A stretch of DNA of 48,400 nt, taken from NCBI GenBank assembly GCA_900556485.1, contig USOX01000019.1:1-48400 (forward strand). Direction: 5' to 3'. Source of the DNA: an uncultured Dysgonomonas sp. (GTDB lineage: Bacteria; Bacteroidota; Bacteroidia; Bacteroidales; Dysgonomonadaceae). The notes beneath the pieces are model-generated. The model was given only the letters and a program-made list of their open reading frames with translations. It was not told the origin of the DNA and ran no database searches. This document shows, piece after piece, positions 8,401 to 16,504 of this stretch; the stretch's first letter is position 1; the number at the start of each line of letters is the position of its first letter. Both the position numbers and the translations under genes were made by a program.

Positions 8401-8929
8401 AAAGGCTAAAGTCCGGATTAATTATGCATTCGATAGCTATAAAAAGATGTGGGAGACGGAGTTTTCGAAAGAAAGGGATGTGAATCATCTTTATGGAGAA
8501 ACAAATGTATTCCGTTATTTGCCTTTAAAGAATGTAGGCTTCCGTGTTCAGGAAAATGATGACTTGTGTGATATTGTACTTGTTTTCTCTGCAGCTCATG
8601 CAGCTAAGACTCCATTGATAGTAAGTATATCCGGTGGAGATAAGAAGTTACCTCTATTAGAAAAAGCAGCAGCTATATTATCAGGTGTACATATAAAGGT
8701 ACAGGATGAGGACAAATTTATAGAAGAGATGGATCAATACGAACGTGTTCGTACTTGTACAGCGGATCTATCAGATGCTATTTATAATAAAGCAGCCAAG
8801 TTAGGTAAGCATATTGCATCTAATAAGCCGTTGATTGAGGGTCGTCTGGAACTATTACACTATTTGAAGGAACAAAGTATTGCTAATGAGTATCATCGTT
8901 ATGGTAGTATTTTTGGAGAGGATAAATAG
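5423..8929 (+). CDS. putA: Bifunctional proline dehydrogenase / pyrroline-5-carboxylate dehydrogenase
   Basis: 1168 residues from the ATG at 5423; an in-frame TTG nine bases earlier is possible but less likely. It oxidises proline to glutamate in two steps. The FAD-dependent proline dehydrogenase half spans about 90-450 and ends with YLVRRLDEN, holding the substrate-binding Arg415, Arg416 and Glu419. The NAD-dependent aldehyde dehydrogenase half spans about 540-1010, with PPWNFPLAI, general base Glu747 in AETGGKNA, and nucleophile Cys781 in GNAGQKCSACS. A roughly 150-residue C-terminal extension follows. The N-terminal DNA-binding ribbon-helix-helix of enterobacterial PutA is absent, so this copy is not expected to repress its own gene. 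The gene stands alone and is closed by a strong terminator. Confidence 0.95.
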   Translation: MEKITTTEVLEWAKQFLDKAEKELTPDEVKEQKKFASLIQTPANKTLLSKMLDESSQVRDNDKLARRMKLLIEEYGVPDFFNSFDQFQLKLFTSVGYLFSGISMPLFKKRLRKETNKIIISEERPALTGHLAGRWNNKIGQNVNLLGEVVLGDGEAYHRYLHYLEALKEPDINYISIKLSGIYAQIHPLSYEQNKKELCKLVATIYQQAIDNPYTDQDGVTKPKFVNLDMEEYKDTELTLDVFEEVLSMPQFKDYTAGIVVQAYLPDAGLFQERLLKFAKKRYAEGGAPLKMRLVKGANLQMESIISSLRGWANPVLPTKVDVDANYMYILDTALQPENAEAMHVGVASHNFFSIAYAYLLSEKLGTSEYVTFEMLEGMANNLPRVMRNFGKQIILYTPVVKEEHFLNAVSYLVRRLDENTGKDNFLSYSFNLKLDSPQWNFLAEQFLEAYRLKDSVVPKSFRTQNRKEKPIPVEDINVFHNEPDTDLDLHQNREWALESLRKWGTLVNDKNFVVPVQIGDKEVITENKKKCYDRSRNDEVCFCEANLSSLEQIKEIIAVAEEDKSEWRKTELNKRNEILHKVADNLSAKRGDLIGCMAAITGKTFTEGDVEVSEAIDFCRFYPVTMKQFADLNTVSYAPKGIILVIPPWNFPLAIPVGGVAASLAGGNTVILKPATVALPIAWEFAKCFWDAGVPKDALQVVCSADRSSLNYMTAHPSVKHIILTGGTDTAFRLLENSPRTPLSAETGGKNAIILTGNGDQDHAILNVVSSAFGNAGQKCSACSLLLVDKKTYNDKSFQSKLKDAVTSMRTGSVWDTMNMVGPMITNGNDKLLHAIEHLEEGESWLVAPEFVDEKKYILKPTVKWGVKPSSFTFKNELFAPLLSVVCIDDLKQGIEFANSSEYGLTAGLQSLDEEEQELWKNKIEAGNLYINRGITGAIVNRQPFGGMKRSAFGGGIKAGGVNYVSCFVEFTEKVVPAPDLELPLNELITDEKAKVRINYAFDSYKKMWETEFSKERDVNHLYGETNVFRYLPLKNVGFRVQENDDLCDIVLVFSAAHAAKTPLIVSISGGDKKLPLLEKAAAILSGVHIKVQDEDKFIEEMDQYERVRTCTADLSDAIYNKAAKLGKHIASNKPLIEGRLELLHYLKEQSIANEYHRYGSIFGEDK

Positions 8930-8949
8930 AGGTATAAGTATATAAATAG

Positions 8950-8983
8950 AAAAGCTGCTCATGATATATAAGCAGCTTTTCTA
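8950..8983. terminator. Bidirectional terminator between putA and the barrel gene
   Basis: AAAAGCTGCT (8950-8959) pairs perfectly with AGCAGCTTTT (8971-8980) around an 11-base loop. The outer A/T pairs give a T tract in both directions, suiting the convergent genes on either side. Confidence 0.85.
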
Positions 8984-9001
8984 TTCTATCGTTTCTGATG
9001 T

Positions 9002-9877
9002 TTAATTTAGGTCAAAAGCTAAACGAACTTTTACTCCGAAAGCCACTGGAATGATTTTGTTAGTAAAGCTATCAGTCTTTGTATCTGTAATATACTGTGA
9101 TGTTAAAATGCTATGTTGGTAAAAATCCCTTGGGCTTGCCGGATTATATTCAACAAATTGATTAACTCTATCTTCTTTTCCGATATCATTTAGACCATAA
9201 TCAAAATAAATACCTGTATACAGGCCTAATTTCTCCTGAAGTTTCCATTTAATACCAGTTTCTAGTGAAAGTATAATAGCAGTACTCAGATCAAAATCTT
9301 CATTCGTCTCGTTGGCTTGGAAAGTTCCGAAACCTAGTTCTTCCGGTCTGTCATACTCATAGTCTTCGAATTTGTAATAACCTGTGTTTTTGATTGTACC
9401 TTTCTTTACTTTATATGTTCCACTTATTGGTAAGCCTATTTTTATACCTCCTGCAGCATAGAATTTAGACTCTTTTTCTAAAGGAAGCTGTATATGAAGC
9501 ATTATTGGAATGTTTAATAGGCATGCATTCTGGGTTTCTTCATAATTGCTGATGGTCGATTTAAATAAGAAATCTTTTCCTTCCCAGTCTGTTGTTTCAT
9601 AGCTGTTCTTTATTTCGTTCAATTTAGCTGTTCCTTTGTAGAAACCAAATTCGAGGCCTGTATTTAAGCCGATCATATTGGATACAAAATAGGTGTATCC
9701 TACTCCAAATCCGCCACTGGCACCACCACTAGCACTACCAACCTTAAGGTCATATTTGAGCGAAGATGAACCTCCCATTCCCCAAACAGAGACTTCATGT
9801 TTTGTTTGTTTTTGGCAAAATGCGCTGTTATAGGAAAATAGTCCGATAATGACTAATATTATAGCTTTCTTTATCAT
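9002..9877 (-). CDS. Outer-membrane beta-barrel protein
   Basis: 291 residues with a signal peptide (MIKKAIILVIIGLFSYNS...CQ). The rest alternates aromatic/hydrophobic and polar residues in short beta strands, with glycine-rich hairpins such as GSASGGASGGFGVGYTY, and ends in a hydrophobic strand (AFGVKVRLAFDLN) typical of barrels. It resembles the PorT-like or OmpA-like small barrels annotated widely in Bacteroidota, but I cannot assign a specific family. The ATG lies 12 bases after the stop of the large secreted protein gene, so the two are very probably co-transcribed; the barrel may act with or anchor that protein (inference). Confidence 0.7.
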   Translation of the reverse strand: MIKKAIILVIIGLFSYNSAFCQKQTKHEVSVWGMGGSSSLKYDLKVGSASGGASGGFGVGYTYFVSNMIGLNTGLEFGFYKGTAKLNEIKNSYETTDWEGKDFLFKSTISNYEETQNACLLNIPIMLHIQLPLEKESKFYAAGGIKIGLPISGTYKVKKGTIKNTGYYKFEDYEYDRPEELGFGTFQANETNEDFDLSTAIILSLETGIKWKLQEKLGLYTGIYFDYGLNDIGKEDRVNQFVEYNPASPRDFYQHSILTSQYITDTKTDSFTNKIIPVAFGVKVRLAFDLN

Positions 9878-9889
9878 AGTTCTAATTAG

Positions 9890-12800
9890 TTATTTCTTAA
9901 TTACTTTCAACTCCTTTGTGAAACCTTGCTCTCCTCTGAGTTTAAATATATATGTACCGGAAGAAGTCTCAAGGACAATAGGGGTCAATCGTCCTGTTAC
10001 TTTTACTTCTTTTATCCTAGAACCCGATGTACTGTACACTTCTATTACAGCATTCTGGAGCAGATATTCATCAACATCAGCATCAACATATACAGTCTCT
10101 GTTCCTGATACCGGATTAGGATATGCTTTTACTGTAAGGCTTCGTAATGTTGGAGTAACTTCGCATGTGCGGAGTACAATATTGTGATCGGTAGTAAGCT
10201 CTACATAATATTTATCTCCATTGTTATGTCCGTCTCCAGCATAGTATGATTGATCCTGGCTGATTTCAGTATTATTGCGATACCATTTGTAAGATACGAA
10301 TTTATATCCGCCATTATTAGTGGGATTATTGATCACAGTCATAGTGCTACCCCAGCGGGTTATAACGATATCGTCAAAGACAAAATACTTCTCAACAATA
10401 ACATTGAACTCTTCTTTCGTTTTTCCATCGTGTGCAATAATAGCGAAAGTAATATTTTCTTTGTTTGGCTTTTTCAGATCAACAGTGATCGTATTTTCAA
10501 ATAAGACAATATTTGAGTTATTCGACAATAATTCTATTGTTGCTTTCGGATCGTTTGGTGTTACCTCTATGATCACTTTGTCTGTCATATTCTGACAGTC
10601 AATTGTATATAGTTCCGGTAATTCATTTACTGTAATTCCATTGATTTTTACATTTTTCAATGTAGCGTCAGTACAGTATGGCTTTTCAACAAAGAGGCTG
10701 AATTCCTGTCTTGTTTTTCCATCATGCGCGATAATGGCAAAAGCAACTTTCTCTTTCGAAGGGCCTTCAAATCTTACTGTAATTGTATTGCCTAGAAGAA
10801 CTATAGATGGATTGTTGGATAGTAGCTCTATTGTCGCTTTCGGGTCATTTGGTGTTATCTCAATTTTGGTCTCTTTAGCTTCACTATCACAGTCTATAGT
10901 ATACAATTCTGGTACATTCGAGAAACTTTGATTGTCTATTAACAGAGAACTTAAAGATGCATCACTTTCCAGAGGTTTGATTCTTAAATTTCCATTTTTA
11001 TATACGAATCTGTATTTATTAGCATTATCTTCTGCTCCGTTTATTTCTATAGCATTTTCATAAAGTCCGGCTTGAAGGAATTTATAATATACTAATGGGT
11101 CAATGGATACTACCGGCTTTTTAGATAAAACAGCGTCAGTATCATTGTTTAGAAAACCACTAATTGTATATTTTCCTGTAACATCAGGATTATCTTCACC
11201 ATAATATCTTTCTGCATTGTTTGCTGTTACAGACAATAATTGTTTTAGAGTAACAAATGCCTGATTTGATTTGGATGATTCCAGATTTGAGCCACTATTT
11301 TGTGTTGCTGTTACTGTATAGCAAATATTTCCGCTGATAGGTATATCTTCATCTTTATAGAAAGGAATGTTTGTTGTCGCTATTTTTTCGCCTTGGCGAT
11401 AAATATTGTAAGTTACGTCGGCTTTCTTATCTATTTTATTTAATACACCTGTTATTATCCAATTGCCTTTCGTAACACTTGCGTCAGTGAGATTTACCCA
11501 GTTTTGACCAGTTTTAATTAATGCGCCTCTATTCCTTACATTAGCAGTTTTATCTATTGCAGAAGGGGTTCCCGAATAGTTTGAAACTTCGTAAGCAATC
11601 AGCAATTCATCGAAAGAGGTATCGATGGTTATCGGTTTAATCAAATCGACACGGAAAGTTTGACCTACTTGTATGTTATTGATTGGTTGATATGCTATAA
11701 CATTGCCATTTTTATAGATTTTCAGTACATATGTACCTGCTGTTGCAACATGCATATCTACAGATGCTAATTGATAGTCGAGATGCAAGGCTAGGTCTTC
11801 CGCATTAAATCTTATGGCTGCTTCATATGTACTTCCTCCAATACCATAAGTAGAATAGACCTCTTCGTTATGCCACTTGATGAATCGTGTAGATGGGTCT
11901 ATTGGTAATGATGCTTTAGCTGTTTTTAAACTGGATACTTGTTTCAGTTGAACATTGGTTATTGTCTTACTTTTCTTGGTGACAATTGTAGGCTTATCAA
12001 TAACAGTTTCACTTTCAAATTTTCCAGAGAAATCTTTGTTTATTTTTTGCTGATTGTTTATATGTTCTAATATATCTATTATCTGATACTTATCTTTATT
12101 TGTATACTGTCTTTCATATGATATTTCTTCTGATACAGCTAATGTCTTTGTCTGTATACTGGCGCTTGCCGGAGTATTTCCCTGTCCTATGAAAACATCA
12201 TCTATCATAAATATATATTTGCTATCAGAGACACAATTGATCGCTACATAGCGGGTACCTGCGGGTACAATGTATTCGTATCTGGTCCATGATGCCGGAG
12301 CTTCGATAATATTATCACTTAATTGAACGAAATCTCCTTCGTGAGAGGTGGAGTACATAACTCTGAAACTATCAAGGTAGATGGATCCTGATTTTGCCCA
12401 AAATGAAAACCTGAATTCGCCTTCAAAATTAAGCTCCGGACTTACAAACCAGTCATTTACTTTACCATAAGGGGAGGAAAAACAAACTAAAGACTTGGTT
12501 CCGCTATGAGCCTGTGCATTTAATATTGGATTTGGGCTAGAAATAGGAGGAGTGGTTTTATCAGGATCAAATATCATAAAAGCCATTGGACTTTCACTAT
12601 TCGGAAAATCTATATTCGCTATAGAGTAGGTTTGGAGTCCGTCCCCATCGATATAGTACCAATTACTGCTTCCTGATGGATTGATAGTGAATGGTGTGTA
12701 TGATTCGAAGTCATCGTAAAGGTCTTCTGATAATACAAAGTTTTTGTTCCATTTTAGTTTTACATTGTGGTCGCCATCATTTACAGCAGTTAGATTAAGT

Positions 12801-13936
12801 GGTACAGCCATGGCTTGTTCTACATTTATTATTCTGCGTAGTCCTCCTCCTGTCAGAGTAATATATCCGCTTTTGTATGCATGTTTGTTATTATCAAGAC
12901 TTACTTTAAAGCTGTTCTGGGTAATGTCAGTCAATCTTATCCATGGTGCAGAAGGTATTGCTTTCCATGATGTGTTAGAAGATACTGTAAGAGTTTGGCT
13001 TTGGGAATTTTTGTCATCAAATATAAGATGTTTTCTGTCTACATCTAGTTCGTTGTATTGAAATGTAGGAACGATATTTAGGCAGAGGTTCAGACCCATA
13101 CCTTCATTCATTGCATACCATTCGTTATTTAACAGATAATATGCACTATTATTGTTGATGTTCTGTGTCGACGAACCTATGGCAATCGTATTATTTTGTG
13201 AGGCAGTAACTACAATGAAGAAATCGTCATTTATAACTACTGGCTCGTCGAAAGTAACAGTTGTATATCGGTCACTAATGATGTAGTCGATATCCAACTT
13301 TGTAGAGGCTATTTGGGTCAAAGGTTTTTTATTATCGCCAACAGAGTAAACAGAAACAATAAGATCTTCGGTATTGTAAGTATTTCTTGCAAAAAAGATT
13401 TTAACTTCGGATATTTCTCCTACTGCAGCAGGTGCACTAAACTTTTCGGCAAAAGCAATTATTCCATTGTTGTTAGTACCAGTGAGATAACCTCCATCAC
13501 CACTCAATTTATAGAAATTTTCTCCGGTTTCTCCTTTTGGCATATTCCAGATTGAAGCTTCGTTACCTACTTGCACAAAATCGGGAATAGAGAGGGTGCT
13601 TGTACCAATTGCATTTGTGGCGTTTAGAGTGACATCATATTTACCTTTAGTAGAGTATGATATATTTACTACACTTTTGTCTGAAGTTGTAGGGTTTCCT
13701 CCTTCAAAAGCCCAGGTAACACCAATCGGATTATTAGTTGTAGCATCGGTAAATGTTACGCTACTATTGAGTGGTATGAAAGTACCTTGATTCGTTTGTG
13801 TTGTATATCCGCCTGTGGCATTAAATGCGACAAGAGGAAGTACTTCATTGCTTGTTTGGGAGCGTACTTTATTGTTCCAATAGGATAGTGAAGAGAATAA
13901 TATTAAAAATAAGAGTAACTTCTTAATTTTTTGCAT
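9890..13936 (-). CDS. Large multidomain T9SS-secreted surface protein
   Basis: 1348 residues. Signal peptide, then a PKD-like domain (about 40-122, with VTWAFEGGNPTTSDKS and GKYDVTLNATN), a beta-rich jelly-roll-like stretch, a BACON-like domain (about 295-374, SNTSWKAIPSAPWIRLTD), and a choice-of-anchor-J-like domain (about 410-582, from DDFESYTPF to FMIDDVFIG). Later come a fibronectin-type stretch (about 840-895), an MBG-like domain (about 900-985), and two tandem cadherin-like beta-sandwich repeats (about 992-1088 and 1090-1184). The last 80 residues (VKAYPNPVSG ... GTYIFKLRGEQGFTKELKVIKK) are a type-A sorting domain for type IX secretion. No catalytic domain was recognised, so an adhesin or scaffold role is likely but unproven. 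Confidence 0.82.
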   Translation of the reverse strand: MQKIKKLLLFLILFSSLSYWNNKVRSQTSNEVLPLVAFNATGGYTTQTNQGTFIPLNSSVTFTDATTNNPIGVTWAFEGGNPTTSDKSVVNISYSTKGKYDVTLNATNAIGTSTLSIPDFVQVGNEASIWNMPKGETGENFYKLSGDGGYLTGTNNNGIIAFAEKFSAPAAVGEISEVKIFFARNTYNTEDLIVSVYSVGDNKKPLTQIASTKLDIDYIISDRYTTVTFDEPVVINDDFFIVVTASQNNTIAIGSSTQNINNNSAYYLLNNEWYAMNEGMGLNLCLNIVPTFQYNELDVDRKHLIFDDKNSQSQTLTVSSNTSWKAIPSAPWIRLTDITQNSFKVSLDNNKHAYKSGYITLTGGGLRRIINVEQAMAVPLNLTAVNDGDHNVKLKWNKNFVLSEDLYDDFESYTPFTINPSGSSNWYYIDGDGLQTYSIANIDFPNSESPMAFMIFDPDKTTPPISSPNPILNAQAHSGTKSLVCFSSPYGKVNDWFVSPELNFEGEFRFSFWAKSGSIYLDSFRVMYSTSHEGDFVQLSDNIIEAPASWTRYEYIVPAGTRYVAINCVSDSKYIFMIDDVFIGQGNTPASASIQTKTLAVSEEISYERQYTNKDKYQIIDILEHINNQQKINKDFSGKFESETVIDKPTIVTKKSKTITNVQLKQVSSLKTAKASLPIDPSTRFIKWHNEEVYSTYGIGGSTYEAAIRFNAEDLALHLDYQLASVDMHVATAGTYVLKIYKNGNVIAYQPINNIQVGQTFRVDLIKPITIDTSFDELLIAYEVSNYSGTPSAIDKTANVRNRGALIKTGQNWVNLTDASVTKGNWIITGVLNKIDKKADVTYNIYRQGEKIATTNIPFYKDEDIPISGNICYTVTATQNSGSNLESSKSNQAFVTLKQLLSVTANNAERYYGEDNPDVTGKYTISGFLNNDTDAVLSKKPVVSIDPLVYYKFLQAGLYENAIEINGAEDNANKYRFVYKNGNLRIKPLESDASLSSLLIDNQSFSNVPELYTIDCDSEAKETKIEITPNDPKATIELLSNNPSIVLLGNTITVRFEGPSKEKVAFAIIAHDGKTRQEFSLFVEKPYCTDATLKNVKINGITVNELPELYTIDCQNMTDKVIIEVTPNDPKATIELLSNNSNIVLFENTITVDLKKPNKENITFAIIAHDGKTKEEFNVIVEKYFVFDDIVITRWGSTMTVINNPTNNGGYKFVSYKWYRNNTEISQDQSYYAGDGHNNGDKYYVELTTDHNIVLRTCEVTPTLRSLTVKAYPNPVSGTETVYVDADVDEYLLQNAVIEVYSTSGSRIKEVKVTGRLTPIVLETSSGTYIFKLRGEQGFTKELKVIKK

Positions 13937-14446
13937 GATGTAGAAATATTATTAGTATTGTCCTTTTTCTTAATTATGATTGAAATACTTATTTAACGAT
14001 ACTTTTGTTTAATTATGATACCTATCAAAATCTTTCTTTTGATATATTTTAATTAATTAGGCTTATGCTTGTAATGGAAAAAATATAGTATCTATCCTCA
14101 AATGTTAATTTAGTTTTTCTAGTTTTCCAAAACAGGAATATAATGTCACATAAGTTAGCTAGTTAGCTAACACAGCCTTAGTACTTTTGATACAGCGTGT
14201 AAAAGTATTAAAGTAAACCAAAATACACAAATTAAAATATATTTTTCGAATGATAAAACAAAAAACGTAAATATGAAAAAATAAACTATGCAATTCTAAA
14301 TTATCGTTATAGATGAAAAAGTGTTAAAAAAAACAAATAGTGTAACTTTTTTGTTTTTTTTGCGACATATAAGTATAAATTGCTTTAAAAAAGGAATAAA
14401 AAATAATTTAGTGCGTTAAAATACCAATAAATAACTTTATACGGGT
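13937..14446. other. AT-rich divergent intergenic region
   Basis: About 510 bases with no coding sequence, lying between the minus-strand surface-protein gene and the plus-strand ABC exporter operon. It should hold both promoters, but no clean TTTG / TAnnTTTG pair was recognised. The one structured element is an 18-bp palindrome at 14154-14171. The part near 14330-14350 (GTGTAACTTTTTTG) weakly recalls the core of the dispersed upstream element. Confidence 0.6.
14154..14171. promoter_or_regulatory. Perfect palindrome, operator candidate
   Basis: GTTAGCTA (14154-14161), two bases, then TAGCTAAC (14164-14171): a perfect 8-bp inverted repeat. The size and symmetry suit a dimeric DNA-binding protein. 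It is about 220 bp from the surface-protein start and 275 bp from the exporter start. No regulator is identified. Confidence 0.35.
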
Positions 14447-15148
14447 GTGATTAAAATAACGAATCTGAACAAATCTTATAATAATGGAACTCCACAAGCT
14501 CTGCACGTACTGAAAGGTATTAACATGGAAGTAAAGAAAGGAGAGTTAGTATCCATTATGGGAGCTTCGGGCTCAGGAAAATCAACATTGCTCAATATAT
14601 TGGGTATACTTGATAATTATGATACTGGAGAATATTATCTGGATAACGTACTGATAAAAAATCAGAGCGAAACAAAAGCTGCCGAACTTAGAAACAAGAT
14701 GATAGGTTTTATTTTTCAATCATTCAACCTTATTTCTTTTAAGAATGCTTTAGAAAATGTAGCCTTACCCCTTTATTATCAGGGAGTGAACCGAAAAAAG
14801 CGGAATGCTTTGGCAATGGAGTATCTGGATAAAATGGGATTGGCTTCTCATGCAAACCATATGCCAAATGAGCTATCGGGAGGACAAAAGCAACGTGTGG
14901 CTATTGCACGTGCATTGATATCGCAGCCCCAGATCATTTTGGCGGATGAGCCTACAGGTGCCCTTGATAGTAAGACATCGAGAGAAGTGATGCAATTGCT
15001 TCGTCAGATAAATGCAGAAGATGGTATTACTATGTTGATAGTGACTCACGAACAGGCTGTAGCTAATGCAACTGACCGCGTAATACATATAAGGGATGGT
15101 ATTATCGGGGCTATTGAAATAAATGAAAATCCTGTAATAGAGATGTAA
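14447..15148 (+). CDS. ABC exporter ATP-binding subunit (MacB/LolD type)
   Basis: 233 residues, a single nucleotide-binding domain. Walker A is GASGSGKST (39-47), the signature is LSGGQKQR, and Walker B is [12 protein letters not shown]; a switch His follows in VTHEQ. The start is GTG at 14447: the resulting N-terminus [11 protein letters not shown] is the conserved opening of this family, and no upstream ATG is available. Members of this group power FtsX-fold permeases in lipoprotein release, peptide or drug export. The next gene, a matching permease, starts 14 bases downstream, so it heads a five-gene exporter operon. Confidence 0.92.
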   Translation: MIKITNLNKSYNNGTPQALHVLKGINMEVKKGELVSIMGASGSGKSTLLNILGILDNYDTGEYYLDNVLIKNQSETKAAELRNKMIGFIFQSFNLISFKNALENVALPLYYQGVNRKKRNALAMEYLDKMGLASHANHMPNELSGGQKQRVAIARALISQPQIILADEPTGALDSKTSREVMQLLRQINAEDGITMLIVTHEQAVANATDRVIHIRDGIIGAIEINENPVIEM

Positions 15149-15162
15149 TTCCCCTATAACTT

Positions 15163-16431
15163 ATGTTTGATTTCGATTCGCTTCGGGAAATTTTTTCCAC
15201 TATACGTAAAAATAAACTTCGTACGGCTCTTACTGGTTGTGCTGTGGCATGGGGTATTTTCATGTTGATAATACTGTTGGCTTCTGGTAATGGACTAAAA
15301 AATGGAGTCACTTCTAATTTTTCGAATAGGGCGCAAAATACCATTACTTTATGGCCAGGATGGGTGTCTATGCCATATAAAGGATTGCCTGCGAACAGAA
15401 GTGTCCGTTTTGACCATAAAGATTATGACCTGATTAGAAATAAAACACCGGAAGTAGAATATGTATCGGCCAGAGTGTCTCAGAGTGTGACTATGTCGTA
15501 CGAAAAAGAATATGGAGCATGGCGTCTGGAAGGTGTTTCGCAGGATGTAGCCTATATCAATAATATAAAAGTAAAGGGCAATGATGGGCGTTTTTTAAAT
15601 AAGCTGGATGTGGATAACAGACGTAAAGTTGTGGTTATAAGTCCGGAAATGAAACGCATTCTTTTTAAGGATGAAGACCCTCTTGGTAAATATGTAACAG
15701 CCAATGGAATTGCTTTTCAGGTAATTGGAGTTTATGATGATTCTGATATGTTTAGTAATAGCCCTCCGGCATATGTGCCTTTTACTACTGCTCAAATGCT
15801 TTACAATAAAGGCTGGGGATTCCGGCAGATTGATTTTACAGTGAAAGGTTTGAAAAACGTAGAGGAAAGCAAAGCTTTTGTAGAACGTATACGTAAACAA
15901 ATGGCACAATTGCATTCATTCGATCCTGAAGATCGGTCGGCTCTTTACATACGTGATACGGCAGAAGAGGTTGCCGAAACTAATCAAATATTTAATGGTA
16001 TTAACTTTTTTATCTGGATTATAGGTATAGCATCTTTGATGGCAGGGATAGTCGGCGTTGGTAATATAATGCTTATAACAGTAAAAGAAAGAACAAAAGA
16101 AATAGGAATACGGAAAGCAATAGGGGCTTCGCCTGCATCAGTACTAAGGTTAATTATATTTGAATCGATATTAATAACAACAGCCGCAGGATATATAGGA
16201 ATGGTAGTAGGAATAGCCATTACTGAGGCTATTAGCACAGCTATGGCAATGGGAGGTGGTGGCGGAAATCGTATGGATGACGGACCTACGGTTTTTAAAG
16301 ACCCTACAGTTGATTTGGGTACTGTTGTTCTGGCCACATTAGTGCTTATAATTGCCGGAGTATTAGCAGGTTTGATACCTGCATTGAAAGCGACAAAGGT
16401 AAGGCCGATAGAAGCTATGAGAGCGGAGTGA
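15163..16431 (+). CDS. ABC exporter permease 1 (MacB/FtsX fold)
   Basis: 422 residues. The first membrane helix (about 22-43, TALTGCAVAWGIFMLIILLA) is followed by a large periplasmic MacB core domain (about 50-275) and three C-terminal helices of the FtsX type (about 281-305, 330-355 and 385-410). The cytoplasmic loop ITVKERTKEIGIRKAIGAS is the conserved coupling segment. The neighbouring permease at 16505 begins in the same way (MFD.D...EI....RNKLR), so the two look like tandem duplicates that may form a heterodimer. A short repeat separates them. Confidence 0.9.
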   Translation: MFDFDSLREIFSTIRKNKLRTALTGCAVAWGIFMLIILLASGNGLKNGVTSNFSNRAQNTITLWPGWVSMPYKGLPANRSVRFDHKDYDLIRNKTPEVEYVSARVSQSVTMSYEKEYGAWRLEGVSQDVAYINNIKVKGNDGRFLNKLDVDNRRKVVVISPEMKRILFKDEDPLGKYVTANGIAFQVIGVYDDSDMFSNSPPAYVPFTTAQMLYNKGWGFRQIDFTVKGLKNVEESKAFVERIRKQMAQLHSFDPEDRSALYIRDTAEEVAETNQIFNGINFFIWIIGIASLMAGIVGVGNIMLITVKERTKEIGIRKAIGASPASVLRLIIFESILITTAAGYIGMVVGIAITEAISTAMAMGGGGGNRMDDGPTVFKDPTVDLGTVVLATLVLIIAGVLAGLIPALKATKVRPIEAMRAE

Positions 16432-16504
16432 AAATTATGAGTTATAGGTTATGAATTATGAATTGCAGTTGACTGTGAATTGTTGATTGCTAACTGAAAA
16501 TAGG
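16432..16504. repeat. ATTATGAGTTAT-type intergenic repeat inside the exporter operon
   Basis: The 73 bases between the two permease genes contain reiterated ATTATGAGTTATAGG / TTATGAATTATGAATTG units followed by GTTGACTGTGAATTGTTG. Related units flank the perfect inverted repeat at 29198-29233. No promoter or terminator is obvious here, so the repeat probably sits within the transcript. Confidence 0.5.

Noticed and set aside
10200..10960. Several plus-strand open frames of 80-110 codons
   Set aside because: They are antisense shadows of the two duplicated domains in the large surface protein; codon pattern and domain content support only the minus strand.
16487..16504. TTG start for permease 2
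   Set aside because: The ATG at 16505 gives an N-terminus that aligns with permease 1; the extra codons come from the intergenic repeat.
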